A DNA stretch of 64,000 nucleotides from DASPHG01 sp963748315. Its GTDB lineage: Bacteria; Actinomycetota; Thermoleophilia; Solirubrobacterales; Thermoleophilaceae. The notes under the pieces are model-generated. The model saw only the letters and a list, made by a program, of their open reading frames with translations, had not been told where the DNA came from and did not search any database. The position numbers and the translations under genes are program-made. This document shows, piece by piece, positions 1 through 11,022 of this stretch (positions are counted from its first letter, which is position 1; every line of letters begins with the position of its first letter). The stretch is taken from the NCBI GenBank assembly GCA_963748315.1, contig CAVVIK010000005.1, forward strand, positions 1-64,000, given 5' to 3'.

Positions 1-154
1 CTCTGACCCATCGCAACCAGTACGGATGACCCGTCGTGGGGCGTCAGCCCGACAGGCGGCGCAGGGCCTCCACGCGCGCCGCGGGCTCCGCGTCTGCCGG
101 TGTCGGTCGTGACGGGCGCGCTCGTCGCGCTCACCTGATCGCTAGTTTCTCGCC
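1..154. other. No confident gene at the left edge
   Basis: The first 154 bases hold no coding region that I can support. On the minus strand a GTG at 134 opens a frame that runs off the edge without a stop, and another minus frame ends in a plausible C-terminus (ARVEALRRLSG then stop), but neither is long enough to judge. A gene entering from the left on the minus strand remains possible. Confidence 0.3.
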
Positions 155-265
155 ATGCGGCGCCACAGGAAATCGGTAGACGCACGCCCCGCTCCGTCGG
201 TCTCGGTGGTCATCCTGACCTTCGAGCGCCGGCGATCGCTGAGCGAGGCCGTGCGGGGCGAGTAG
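155..265 (+). pseudogene. Truncated N-terminus of a GT2 glycosyltransferase
   Basis: A 36-residue reading frame from ATG 155 to TAG 263-265. It carries the hallmark first strand of family-2 glycosyltransferases (PSVSVVILTFERRRSLSEAV) and then stops, so the nucleotide-binding and DxD parts are missing. It ends six bases before the next glycosyltransferase starts at 272. It is either a remnant left by rearrangement or the front of a gene cut by a consensus error. It is too short to be functional. Confidence 0.45.
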
Positions 266-271
266 CGGAGC

Positions 272-1310
272 GTGTCTGGCGGTCCGCGGGTCCTGCAGCT
301 TGGCTCGCTGTACAGCTACCACATGCACCGCTGGTCGCAGCAAGCCTGCGCGATCGGCTGCACCGTCTACGCGGCCGGCCATCTGAGGCCCGGATGGCGC
401 TGCGCAGATTTTTCTGGCGTGGCCGAGCGGTCCAGATCGCTCCCGAGTCGGTCTACTACGGTGGAGCGGAGGAGCACGTCTCGCTGGCTGCGTCGGTCCT
501 GGACCGGGTCGAGCCCGACCTGGTGCAGGCGCACTACCTCACGCGCTGGCCGTACATGGCAGCACACGCCGGTTACCGACCCTGATCGTCACCCCGGGGC
601 TCGGACCTCTACGTCGCCACGGGAGAGACCGGCGCCGCGCGGACCACGCCTTCGGCAAGCGGACGTGGTGATAGCCCGTCGCCCCACATGCAGCGCGAGC
701 TACTCGCGCGTGGCGTTGCTGCCGAGAGCATCGAGCCCGCGGACCTCGGCGTCGACCTGGAGCACTTCAGTCCGGCACCCGAGCCGCCGCACCCCGGCTC
801 GCCGGTGATCCTCAGCTTCCGCGCTCGCCCCGGCACCGAGCTCTACAACCTGGACGTGGTCCTGGACGCCTTTCGACATTGTTCGCGGGCGAGTGCCGGA
901 CGCGACCCTGGTGCTCGTCCATGGCGGCGCCCCACTGACCGAGCCGGTGCAGGCCCGGCTCGACGAGCTGGGGGAACCGGAGTCGTGCACATCTTCGAAG
1001 ACGTGGCGTACTCGGAGATGGTCGATTACATGCGCGCCGCGACGGTAGGCGTGTCCGTGCCTCAGTCGGACGGCTCGCCCAGGTCGGTGTGGGAGGCCCT
1101 CGCAACCGGGCCTCCCGCTCGTGCTCTCGAACCTGCCGCAGGTCGAGGAGCGCGTCGGCGTGATAGGGCGCGGCCGTATTCGTGGAAGCCCGGGCCAACG
1201 CGGTCGCCGAGGCTCTCGTAGACCTATTGGAGCACCCCGAGCGCCGCCGGCGAATGGCTAGCGCGCACGGAGGTGGGCGGAATCGAATGTTGACGAGCGC
1301 CGCCAGAAAG
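272..1310 (+). pseudogene. GT4-type glycosyltransferase, several frameshifts
   Basis: A GT-B fold (family 4) sugar transferase of the polysaccharide locus, readable only by joining frames. GTG 272 opens with GPRVLQLGSLYSYHMHRW. The next frame gives DLVQAHYLTRWPYMAAHAG (about 480-585). A later frame gives GVDLEHFSPAPEPPHPG and VILSFRARPGTELYNLDVV (about 740-870). After further shifts come VHIFEDVAYSEMVDYMRAA (about 984-1045) and the C-terminal ALVDLLEHPERRRRMA (about 1210-1260). At least four indels are needed. The gene faces the convergent gene at 1335-2461, and its true stop is unclear. The parts are in the right order, which favours sequencing error over decay. Confidence 0.6.
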
Positions 1311-1334
1311 CTCGTCTGCGGATCCAGTGGATGG

Positions 1335-2461
1335 CTATGCCACTGCTTGCAGGTCGCGATAGAGCGACAGCAGCCGCGGGGCCTCGCCCTCCCAGTTGAA
1401 GCGCTCGCGCACGGCGATCCGTCCCCGCTCGCCCATCGCCTCGGCCTCCTCGGGATGGGTAAGCAGGTGTTCGATCGCCGCAGCGATGGCCGCGTGATCG
1501 CGCGGATCGGCCACCAGTCCGCAGCCCGTTCCGAGCACGACCTCGCGCCAGGCGGGGATGTTGCACGCGACTATCGGGATGCCGGCGGCCATGTACTCGA
1601 ACAGCTTGTTCGAGCGGGTCGCATCTGTATGTGGTTCGGTTCCGGATGGAACGGGGCCAGCCCGACCCTGGCGGCGAACAGCTCCCGCAGGACTTCCGAG
1701 AACGGCTGCCACGGGACGCGTCCACGCGCTCTGCGACGGCCGCCCTCCGCGCCAGCTCCGGCTGCTTGAACGAGCCGATCAGGCGCAGGCGGCAGTCCAG
1801 GTCGGCGGGAACGAGCTCGACCGCATGGAGCAATCTCCGATGCCGCGGACGTCGGCCATGACGCCGTGAAAGATCACCGTGTTCCGTCGCTCCGCATAGG
1901 GCTGGAACACGCCGTTGGCCGAAGCGCGCGCGAAGGTGGTCTGCTGCGGGAAGTTGCTGACGACGACCGTCCGGTCGCCGGGAAAGCGCCCCGCGATCGT
2001 CCGGCGACGCGCACACGAAGCGATCCAGCGTTCTCGCTCGCCAGCCACTCGAGCGCATTCCACATGGACGCCTTGAGCCACGCTCGGACCGGGTGCCCTC
2101 CCAACTTGGTTCTGGCGTGGGCGGGGTAGTTCTCGTGCACGTCGTATACGACGCGCGAGCCGACGAGCTTCAGCAGCACCCCAACGGGATCAAGTGCGGA
2201 TCGTGCAGGTGGAACGTTGATGGGCGCAACCTGAACGCCCACAGCGCGGCGCGGAAAAGGCGTGAGCATTGCCGCCGAGCGGGCGGACGTGCGGGGTCAC
2301 TCGCGATCGTGTGGAGCCGGACGCCGTCGATCTCCTCCGGTCGGCGCCCCTCCCACGACCAGATGGACGTCGTGCCCCGCCGCGGCCAGGGTCCGACACT
2401 GCTTCGCGAAGATGCGATTGTCGAACGGCCGGTGGATGATCGAGATGTGGGTGGTTCGCAT
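1335..2461 (-). pseudogene. GT4 glycosyltransferase, several frameshifts
   Basis: Family-4 glycosyltransferase, last gene of a five-gene minus-strand glycosyltransferase operon. ATG at 2461 gives MRTTHISIIHRPFDNRIFAK. Later pieces are VVYDVHENYPAHARTKLGG (about 2150), TVVVSNFPQQTTFARA (about 1950), and an intact C-terminal frame 1335-1712 with KLFEYMAAGIPIVACNIPAW, the donor-sugar-binding region. At least three frameshifts separate the pieces. The start overlaps the stop of the upstream gene (TGATG), as elsewhere in this operon. Family-typical segments are all present, so the protein is probably whole in the cell. Acceptor and sugar cannot be told. Confidence 0.65.
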
Positions 2462-3361
2462 CAGATGTCGAGGTGGCCGAAGCGCAGCGACCCGACCAGC
2501 TTGCCAGCCTTTTTACCCGAGTTGAACACGGCGTCACATCTCGACCTGGCTCGGTCCCTGCTGCGCACCCAGTCGAGCACGCTGGCGCCGATCGCCATGT
2601 AGCCCTGCCGATCGACTCGCGCGTGACCGAACCCCCGCACGAACTCTTCGTGGTGTTTGAGCGCCAACACCCCGTGGAATCCGTGTTGGAATCCTTCGCG
2701 GAAGAGGCCGGCCAGGTTCGACCTCGTTGTGGTGATAGACGACAGCCGTCGGCGCGAAAGTCAGCGTGTAGCCCGCCTGGATGACTCGGTACGAGAGGTC
2801 CACGTCCTCGCCGCGCCGGAACCGCTCGTCGAAACCGCCGAACTCCTCGAGCACGGCGTGGCGCGAGGCCCAGTTCATGGTGATCGCGTACGGGGGCTCG
2901 AGCTCCTCGATCGCCTGACGGTGGTCGTGGATGACCTCTCCGAACCGCTCGACCTCGTTTGCGGGCGGGAGCGCTCGGATGGTGCCGCCGGCGACGCCCA
3001 CCCGCGGGTCCACGAGCGGCGCAACGATCGCCGTCAGCCAGTCCGGATCGACCTGGCAGTCGGCATCCGTCAAGGCCACCACCTCCCCGCGCGCGGCGTG
3101 CAGCCCGGCGTTGCGCGCAGCCGCCGGGCCGCGGGTCGATTCGTCCAGCCGCACTATTCGACTGCCGTATTGCTGCAGCACGGCGGCGGTGCCGTCGCGG
3201 GAGCCGTTGTCCACGACAAGCAGCTCCACCCGTTCCGCGGGATATCGCAGCCGCAGAAGCGAATCGATGCAATCGCCGATCGTCTGCTCCCCGTCGAGGA
3301 CGGGAACGACGACCGAGACGGTCGGTTGCCATCCGCCCGTCACCGCTTCTGGCCGCCTCAC
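2461..3361 (-). CDS. GT2 glycosyltransferase, one frameshift
   Basis: Family-2 inverting glycosyltransferase with a GT-A fold. GTG at 3361 overlaps the stop of the gene before it (GTGA). The N-terminus has TVSVVVPVLDGEQTIGDCID, the metal-binding DADC motif follows VVALT, and RRGEDVDLSYRV is the acceptor-side ED motif. The frame is intact from 3361 to about 2720. A shift then moves to the frame ending FGHLDI at 2461. With the join the length is about 300 residues, normal for the family. It is co-transcribed with the neighbouring glycosyltransferases and so probably adds one residue of the same glycan. Confidence 0.8.
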
Positions 3362-4407
3362 GCGGTCAGGATCGTCCGGTAGACGCCCTCGAGTTCGCCG
3401 AGGTGGTCATCGAGCAGCCACAGACCTTCGATCGTCGACGCTCGACGCCCCATCCGCGCACGCGCCTCCGGGTCGCTCGCGAGACGCGAGAGGGCCTCGG
3501 CGATCGGCCGAGGATCGCGCCGGGGAACTGTTATGCCGGCGCCTTCGACCAGCCCCGCAGGCCGCGCCGTGGCCACGTAGGGCACGCCGTGCGCCTGGGC
3601 CGCGATGAGGGGGGCGGACGGGATCGTGTCAGCAACCGCGGGATCCAGGAACACGTCAGCCGAGCGAAGCTCCTCCGGGAGCTGCCCAATCCCGTCCTGG
3701 GGGACGAGTTGCACATGGTCGTGAAGCCCGAGCTCGTGACGCGCGAACGCGACTGCCTCGTCGTGCTCGTCGTCGCCGATGATGCGGTACTCGCACGGCA
3801 CGCCCCGATCGAGCAGCATCCTGATCGCCTGGATCGAGTGCTCGAATCCCTGCTCCCACACGAGCGGGCCGGCGCTGAGCACCCGAAGCGGCCCGTCTTC
3901 ACGCTCGCGCTGGTCATCCGGCTCCGAGACCAAGATCGGCGGCTCCACGATGACCGCTCGCTCCTCCGGGCAGCCGCGGTCGAGCGCCTGCTCCAGGGCG
4001 GCACGGTCGGGAAACAAAGCGTGTCGGCACGCTCCAGAGCAGGTCGAGGCACTTCACCCCCAGGTCGTCGCCATCCGTCCGGAAGGAGATCGCGACCTTC
4101 GAGCCGCGCAGCTTCCCCTTGCGTAGGCCCCTCCAGGCGGCGTAGCCGGAGTGAAATGCACGATGTCGGGCTGCAGCGACCGCAGGCGGCGATCGAACGG
4201 GCTGGAGTTGGCCTTCGCGTCCGGCGCCAGCTCGATTCGCCCGCGCAGGTCCGGGTCGCGCAGCGCGGCCTCGTCCCGCCATCTGTCTCCCTTGCAGAAC
4301 AGCCACGCGTCCCAGCCGAGCTCGAGCAGGTGGCGCAAGCGGAGCGCGAGCATCTGCGCGCCGTCCGGCGACGTGCTCGAGGCCACGAGAGCCACCGTTG
4401 GGCTCAT
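3358..4407 (-). CDS. GT4 glycosyltransferase, one or two frameshifts
   Basis: Family-4 glycosyltransferase. ATG 4407 opens MSPTVALVASSTSPDGAQML and runs to about 4060 with the acceptor-side segment LQPDIVHFTPATPPGG. The C-terminal half is one intact frame (4017-3358) with LRVLSAGPLVWEQGFEHSI and the donor-binding region ADVFLDPAVADTIPSAPLIA. In many family members the last glutamate motif reads E-x7-E; here it is altered to DPAVADT...A, so activity is less certain. The start overlaps the upstream gene (ATGA) and the stop overlaps the downstream start. Confidence 0.75.
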
Positions 4408-5669
4408 GCGCCGGCGACCTCGCGGTACAGCGCGTGGAACTCATCGAGGTGGCGCTCGAGCGTGAAGCGCGACGTGACCGTACGGCGGCCGGCCTCGCCC
4501 ATGCGCCTGCGAAGCTCAGGCTCCCGCCAAAGTCGCAACAACGCGACCGCGAGCGCATCCGGATCCCGAGGTGGCACGAGGAATCCCTCGACTCCGTCGG
4601 TCACCGCCTCTGACACCCCCCCACAGTCAGTTGCGACGACCGGCACGCCAGACGCCATCGCCTCCAGCGCGACCGTCGGAAGTCCTTCGGTGAGGCTCGG
4701 CAGCAGGAACACGTGGGACGCCTGAAGTCGCCGGGCGACCTCCTGTGACGGCGCCCGCTGGACGAGCCGCACGTGCTTCTCGAGCCCAGCGTCGGCCACC
4801 GTATAGGCGAGTCGCCGCCGCTCGCTGGGCTCGCCGACCTCGTCCGTCGGATCGTCTCCCACGATCGTGAACTCAACCGGGACGCCGGCGTCCACGAGCC
4901 TGCGTATGGCTTCGATCCCCCACTCGTAGCCCTTCACCCAGCGTAGCCACGCGATCGAGATCACGCGAAAGGTCCGCTGATCCTCGGGCGGCCCGCCGTT
5001 GGGCTGGAAGAGCTGCGGGTCGACGCCCTGCCGGATCACCCGGGCCTTGGCTTCCTCGAGGCCGCTCTCCATGACACCGCGCCGGAGCGACTCCGAGACA
5101 CAGTGGACGACGGTCACGTCCGCGAACATCTCGGGAAGGCGCCGCGTCCAGTACGTATGTCCCGGCACCAACGGATACAGGGACACGTCAAGTCCGTGGC
5201 AGCTCGTCACGGTGGCGGCGCCCCACACGCGGTACAACGGCAGGTAATACACCGCGGCGCTCTGCCACTCGAAGTGGACCACGTCCGGCCGAAGCCGTAG
5301 GAGCGGTAGGTAGTTGGCGAGCAGGTTGACCGGGCCGCCCCGTTCGCGCCGCCAGTCCGATGGGAGGCGGCTGATCTCGTGAAGTAACCGCAGCGTTCGG
5401 CGCGGTGCGGCCAAGAGACTGGCGAGCAAGCTTGGCCGACACGACCAGGCGCCCGGGACGCTTCCCGCCTGGCACCAGGGCGAGCACGTCGACTCCGGGC
5501 AACTTCGCGTCGGGGTCGGCGATCGCCTTCGAGGCCACGGTCACCCGCATGCCAGAGGCCGCCAACCCCTCGAGCTCCAGCACAGGAACGTCTCCGGCGG
5601 CCAGCGAATACCCACCTCGAGAAGATGAAGCGGGCGCGGTCCGCGCCTCAGACGCAAAGCGCGCCTCAT
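4404..5669 (-). CDS. GT4 glycosyltransferase, frameshifted N-terminus
   Basis: Family-4 glycosyltransferase. The frame 5429-4404 is intact for 341 residues: VVHFEWQSAAVYYLPL, the linker VHCVSESLRRGVMESG, FRVISIAWLRWVKGYEWGI and the donor site LPSLTEGLPTVALEAMASG with both glutamates. Homology continues upstream in other frames: LHLLEVGIRWPPETFLC, then ASGMRVTVASKAIADPDAKL. I therefore place the start at ATG 5669, with shifts near 5580 and 5425. The ATG at 5669 overlaps a TGA of the preceding gene. This is the best preserved member of the operon. Confidence 0.8.
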
Positions 5670-6540
5670 AGCCAAAGCACCGTGCTCGGATGCTGCCCGC
5701 CACTCGCCCCAGCCGCATGGCGGCCGCCTTCACCCAACGCCCGCGGTCCTCGCGGGAGGCCCACAGGTGCGGAACGCTGACGGCCAGCCGACCCCACTCG
5801 CGGATCGCCTCGCGGTTGTCGGGACGTTCCAGTCCAGCGCCGCGGAAAGCTCGCTGGAGCTGGGGCTCAGACCTGCCATAGCGGTATTGCTGGCGGGCCA
5901 TCGCCCAGATCGTGCTGCGGAAGCGCTGCCGTATCAGGGCATCGGGCGCGATGCAAGGCGGTAGCCCGCGAGTTGGGCATTCCAGGCGAAGCCTTGGTCG
6001 AGCAGCCGAAGTCAAACTGCTCGTCCCAGCCGATCTCGCGCGCCACCCGCGTCCAGACGCCCAGGTTGCCGCCCGGGGCGTAGCGCAGAAAGCCGTGGTT
6101 ACGTCTCGACCAAGTCGGTCATCTGACGTCTCCGGGTAGCCAGGCGCGGACGACGGGGTCGTTGAGCGTCTCCCACTCGAGGCGGCCGCCCACGATGTCG
6201 GTGTCGGCGGCGCTGCGGGCCAAGGCTTCGAGCCAGCCGGGAGTGGCCACGTCGTCGGCGTCACAGAAGGCGAGGAATTTCCTCGTGCCGCGCCGACACC
6301 GGCGTTTCGAGCGCAGTTCAGGCCCCGGCGGGCGGTCGCGTCGACGACGCTCACCGGGGGGAGCCGAGGCACCCAGTCCTCGACGATCGCCATCGAGCGG
6401 TCCCGGCAGCCGTTGTCCACAACGACGAGCTCCCACTCGCCGCGATAGGTCTGCGCGGCGAGGGCGGCGAGCTGATCGCCGATGTGCGCCTCTGCGTTCA
6501 GGACCGGCATGACCACGCTGATCATTTGGGGGAGGCGCAT
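5666..6540 (-). CDS. GT2 glycosyltransferase, several frameshifts
   Basis: First gene of the minus-strand glycosyltransferase operon. ATG 6540 opens MRLPQMISVVMPVLNAEAHI and continues ELVVVDNGCRDRSMAIVEDW, a clear GT2 N-terminus. A shift leads to FLAFCDADDVATPGWLEAL with the DxD motif (about 6270), then WETLNDPVVRAWLPGDVR. After more shifts comes a C-terminal helical part, WAMARQQYRYGRSEPQLQRA. The exact end is uncertain; I use the TGA at 5666-5668 that overlaps the next ATG. A divergent gene begins at 6564, so the shared promoter must lie in a very short gap. Confidence 0.65.
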
Positions 6541-6563
6541 GGCGGAAATACGATAAACGCCGT

Positions 6564-8156
6564 TTGAGCACCAGGTCGCGGGTCATCCTCCTCGTCCACC
6601 GAGCCCTGCTCCGAACCGCTAGGCACCCGCTCAACCGCGTATGGGCGCTCGCTTACCGGTGGGTGGCGTGCGCCTGGATCAATACCTGGCGCGCGGGGAG
6701 CGCGACGCGAGCGGCTACGTGCGCGGGAGCATCGCAGCCGGCGACGTGCTGCCAGGGCTGTCCGACGTGGACGTTGCGGTGATCCTCCCCGAGGATCCAG
6801 CCGGGGCGGGGCGCGCGCGGGAACGGGCCAGCGCGCGCTGGATGCGGCTGCGGCGGGCCTTCCGGCTGACCGATCTGCTGCTCGACTACCCGTTGATCCT
6901 CGAGGAGCCGGAGCTGCGCGAGGTTGTGAACTCATCGGCGCGACCACGCGCACCCCAGCTATCTAGGCGCTGCCGTCCAGGACAAGGTAAGACTGCTCGA
7001 GCGCCCCGGCTTGTACGGAGCGACGGACGACTGCGGCAGCTCGGGTCGGGAGCGCAGGCCCGCGGAGCCGGCGCGAGACCCGCAGCTGCGCCGCATCGCC
7101 GCCTGGCTCGAGCTCTCCTACTGGTGGCAGTGGGTGTTCCCCGTCTGCGCCGATCCCACCGGCCGAGGACGGCCAGCCTGTGTGTGAAGCTGGTGGCCGA
7201 GCCGGCCCGGATCTGGCTCTGGTTGGCGCATGGCGAGCGCGCCGGCGGCCGCGTCGACACACTCGAGCGCGCGCTGCGCGTGCTCGAGGAGGAGCAAGCA
7301 CTTCGCCGCGCGCTCGAGCTGCAGCGCTCGCTCGCGTCGTCCCCACCGCCCCCTCTCGCCGACGTCGTCCCGTTCCTCGTGAGGCTGTCCGAGCGCATCG
7401 CTGCCCGGCTGGGGGAGGAAGTCGCGGAGCACGGCGCGACCGACGTGCGCCTTGCGGGTCTCGACCCGCTGGAGCTCGTCCACCCGGGTGGTGGTCTCCG
7501 CTCCGGGATGCTGCCGTTGTGCGACTGGAAGGGCCTGGTCTTCCCGCGGCTGCCCGACGAGCTCTTCGCCCCCGCGCCCGGCGATCTCGCCGATCCGGAC
7601 GTCCTCGGTCGGGCCACCGCCGCCGACAATGGGGCGGGCCCTACACCGCTCTGAGCGCGGGCGGACTGATGCTGCTGCCGGCCGCCGTGCGCTCGCGCAC
7701 GGCGATGCGCGCGATCAAGTGCAGGGTGGTCGATCCCGTCCCGTTCGCCCTCCAGGAGAGCAGTGCCACCGGCTCCTTTCCCGAGGTGCCCGGCTGGTCA
7801 GCCAGGGATACGGCGCGCCGCGCGGTGGCGAGCACCTGGCGTGGCTGCGGACAACCCCGACAACGGTCTCGGGCACATCGGACGAGCTCGGGGCGATCAC
7901 GCTGGCGGTGCTGCTGAGCGCTGCCCGCGCCGCGCTCTTCCTACAGAGCGTTCAGGACGGCGATCCCGAGTTGCCGCTCACGGTGACCGAGACCGCTCGG
8001 CGGCTGGCCGCGAGATCGGAGCCGGCCCGGACGGTCGCGGAGGACGGCCTCGGCCACTACCGCGAGTTCGCGGCGCATCACACGCCGCCTCCCGCTGCGA
8101 CGCTCGCCGCAATGCGCGCTCTCGTGGCCGAACTGCCCGCGTACGGCGCGGGCTAG
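6564..8156 (+). CDS. Nucleotidyltransferase-domain protein, frameshifted
   Basis: A protein of about 530 residues with a polymerase-beta-type nucleotidyltransferase N-terminus. After a TTG start (MSTRSRVILLVHRALLRTAR) and one shift, GSIAAGDVLPGLSDVDVAVI gives the G-S-x-D-x-D metal-binding pattern of the superfamily. The remainder is alpha-helical, for example CVKLVAEPARIWLWLAHGER and LVRLSERIAARLGEEVAEHG, and ends LVAELPAYGAG. Shifts are needed near 6660, 6960, 7640 and 7840. The substrate is unknown. Position inside a glycan locus suggests nucleotide-sugar or polymer modification, but this is only context. The stop is tail-to-tail with the exporter gene. Confidence 0.55.
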
Positions 8157-9806
8157 ATGCGCTCGGCCACCTGGCGCGCCTGCTTGCGGTAGAGCCATAC
8201 TCCCGCGCCGATGAGCGCCGCGACGACCGCGCACGAACTGGCCAGCACGGCGGCTCCCGCGGCGTCCAGCGCGCTAGGCGCCGTCGGGTCGACGAGCACA
8301 TGGCGGGCCTCGACGGTCACCACCGCGAGCGGGTTGAGCATGAGCCACTGCTGGAGGTTCTCTGGAGCGAACTCGATCGGGTAGAAGACCGGCGTCAGGA
8401 AGAACGTCAGTCGCAGCAGCACCGTCCAGATCTGCTCGATGTCGCGGATGCCCACGTAAAGCAGCGACAGAAGCAGCGAGACTCCCACGGTATAGACGAG
8501 CAGTAGCGCGAGAACGGGAACCATCTCCAGCCACTTGAGAGAAGGCTCGACCCCGCTCGCGAGAATGAATCCCAGCGCGATCAGCAGGGTGACGCCGTAC
8601 ACGTAGAAGCTCGTGAGGACGCTCGCGAGGGGCAGCGCCAGCGGCGAGAAGGGGATCTTTCGCAGCATTGTGCCCTTGCCGACCAGTGAGGTGAGTGCGT
8701 GCCCCGTCGCCTCGCTGAAGAAAGTGAAGAGCGCCACCCCCAGCAGCAGGGCGAGCTCGTAGTGGGGGACCCCGCCTCCCGGATCGAACAGCTCCACCCA
8801 GACGAAGTAGAGGACCAGGAACAGCAGCAGCGGCTGGACGAGCGACCAGACGTACCCGATGAGCGAGTCGAGGTAGCGCAGCTTGAACTCCGCGCGCGCC
8901 AGGACCAGGGTGATGTCCGCGAAGCGCCGCAGCCGCGATATCCCCTCGCCACCGCCCTTCGCCTCCGGGTATTCCGGAACCTCCACGCCGGTGGTCTCCA
9001 CCGGGGCAGGTGCCGCGGCCTGGCTGTCCTCGTGCTCGCGGTTGCGTCTTGCGTACTCCTCAAGCACCGCCTCCGGCTCGCCGAGTGCAACCGCGCGGCC
9101 ACGTTCCAGGAGCAGCACCCGGTCCGCGAACGCGCTCACGGTGTCGAGGGCGTGCGTCACGTAGATGATCGTGTGCCCGCGCGCGATCAGGCGCTCGAAG
9201 GTGTCCATGCACTTGTTCTTGAAGAGCTCGTCCCCGACCGCAAGGACCTCGTCGAAGAGCAGCACCTCGGCGTCGACCTGGAATGAGGTGGAGAAGGCCA
9301 GCCGCACCTGCATCCCGGAGGAGTAAGTCCCCAGCTGCATTTCCACGAACTCCTCCAGTTCCGCGAAGCTGATCACGCTGGAAGCGGCGCCGGGCCTCCG
9401 CCGGCCGCAGCCCCATTAGGGTGCCGGCGACCTCGACGTTGTCCCTCGCGGCGAGCTGGGGATGGAAGCCGACTCCCAGCTCGATGAACGGCGCCAGTCG
9501 GGCGTCGACCTCGATCGTCCCGCTGTCGGGCTCGTGGATCCCGGCGATGCAGCGGAGCAGGGTGCTCTTGCCGCTGCCGTTGCGCCCGATCACCGCGAAG
9601 AACTCTCCCGGCGCGACCTCGAACGAGATGTCGCGGAGCGCCTCGAACCGGTCGTGGCCGAAGCTCACGATCGGGTGCCTGACCCGCTCCTTGAGCGTCC
9701 ACACGCGATGGCGGGGGATCGCGAATGACTTCGACAGCCCCTCCACCCGCAGGGCCGCCTGGGTCGCCCTGGCTGGCGCCTGCCCGAGTTGCGGCACGCG
9801 CGTCAC
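8153..9806 (-). CDS. Fused ABC-2 polysaccharide exporter (ATPase-permease), one frameshift
   Basis: Exporter of the Wzt/Wzm type, which moves lipid-linked polysaccharide across the membrane. GTG 9806 opens the ATPase; EALRDISFEVAPGEFFAVIG is followed by the Walker A NGSGKST (about 9570). A shift near 9376 leads to one long frame with the signature SSGMQVRLAFS, Walker B LLFDEVLAVGD and H-loop YVTHAL. Without any stop this frame passes through an acidic, Ala/Pro-rich linker into an ABC-2 permease (FKLRYLDSLIGYVWSLVQPL, then about six hydrophobic helices) to ERI at 8153. ATPase and permease are normally separate genes, and the joined region lies in an uninterrupted frame. Wzt proteins often carry a C-terminal glycan-recognition domain; none is seen here. 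Confidence 0.85.
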
Positions 9807-9867
9807 CTGACTATGCCTGCGATTCCGTACAAGCGTCCGGCCACGATATCTGTGGTGTAGTTGGCGC

Positions 9868-11022
9868 GTGTCGGCCCGCCGCCCGAGAGTGCTCGCCGTG
9901 GTCTCGCGCTTCAAATGGGTCCACATCGACTACCTGGCCGCGCTCGGGGAGCACTTCGACCTGGTGTCGCGTACGCGGGGGAAGGGGGGAGCGGAGCCGT
10001 GCAGGACGGGATCCAGGAGGGATGCCGGGATTCCGATCGGCTTCCCCAAGACGCCGGGAGCGACGCGGTGCGGGCGCGGCTTGCTGAGGCCATCGGCGGC
10101 ATCGGCCCGAGCTCGTGCACGTCATGTACTACAACCACGAGGACCTCACGCTGATGGCGCGCGAGCTGGTGGGGCCCGGCATTCCGGTGGTCTTCGAGTG
10201 CCGCGACCCGATCACCACACTCACGGGCGCGGCTCCGGGCGACGCCTCGTTCGCAGCTCGAGCGCCGGGCACTCGAGGCGAGCGACGGGCACATCTTCAT
10301 CAGCGAAGCACTGCGCGACTACTACGAGCGCTGCCACGATTTGGACCTGGCCGGCGCGCTGATCATTCCCTACGCCTTCCCCGGCTTTACGATCGCCCCC
10401 CCGCAGGCCGAAGCTCTCGGCCTCGGACGGCAGGACGCACATCGCGCTCGTGGGGACCGCCGACGACCAGCCTGACCACGGACGCTGGTACGGCGACATC
10501 ATCCGTAGCCTCGTCTCGCAGGGGCTGGTGGTCCATTCCCACTTCCACGACCTCGAGAAGTTCGGCCTCTCACTAGCCCCCTACCGCGCACTGTCGGAGG
10601 AGGTCGAGGACTACCACTGCCACGCCACGGTGCCGCACCGGCCCGGTACCGAGCTGTCGGAGCTGATCTCGCGCTACGACCTAATGGGCGTGTTCCACGA
10701 CCTGCGTGCGGCCGAGCACAACGAGTCCGCCACGCTTGCGGTCTGCATGCCGACCAAGTCGGTGTGCGGATGGCTCCACGGCGGGATCCCGGTGGTCTGC
10801 TTTCCGCACTACCGCGGCATCGTCGAGCGGATCGAGGAGTTCGACATCGGCTTCGTGGTCGACGACATCGAGGAGGTCGGCCGCATCGCCGCCGACCGCG
10901 CCGCGATTGCCGCGGCCGGCGAGCGTGCCCTCGCCTGCCGGCGCGAGTTCACGACGGAAAGAACGGCGGAGCGCATTCGCGACTTCGTCGCGCCCCTGCT
11001 CGAAGAGGTACCGGCGCTGTGA
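9868..11022 (+). CDS. GT4-like glycosyltransferase, frameshifted N-terminal half
   Basis: A GT-B-like glycosyltransferase of about 380 residues. GTG 9868 gives RPRVLAVVSRFKWVHIDYLA. After shifts, ELVHVMYYNHEDLTLMAREL and VVFECRDPITTLTG appear (10115-10215), then LEASDGHIFISEALRDYYER. The C-terminal frame 10450-11022 is intact: HIALVGTADDQPDHGRWYGD and SVCGWLHGGIPVVCFPHYRG. The usual donor-site E-x7-E is not obvious, so family assignment is moderate. The stop overlaps the GTG of the next gene (GTGA), making it the first gene of a plus-strand trio. Confidence 0.65.

Noticed and set aside
2959..4725. 588-codon plus-strand frame in the glycosyltransferase operon
   Set aside because: Antisense to three glycosyltransferase genes with clear motifs; its own product is Arg/Pro-rich without motifs.
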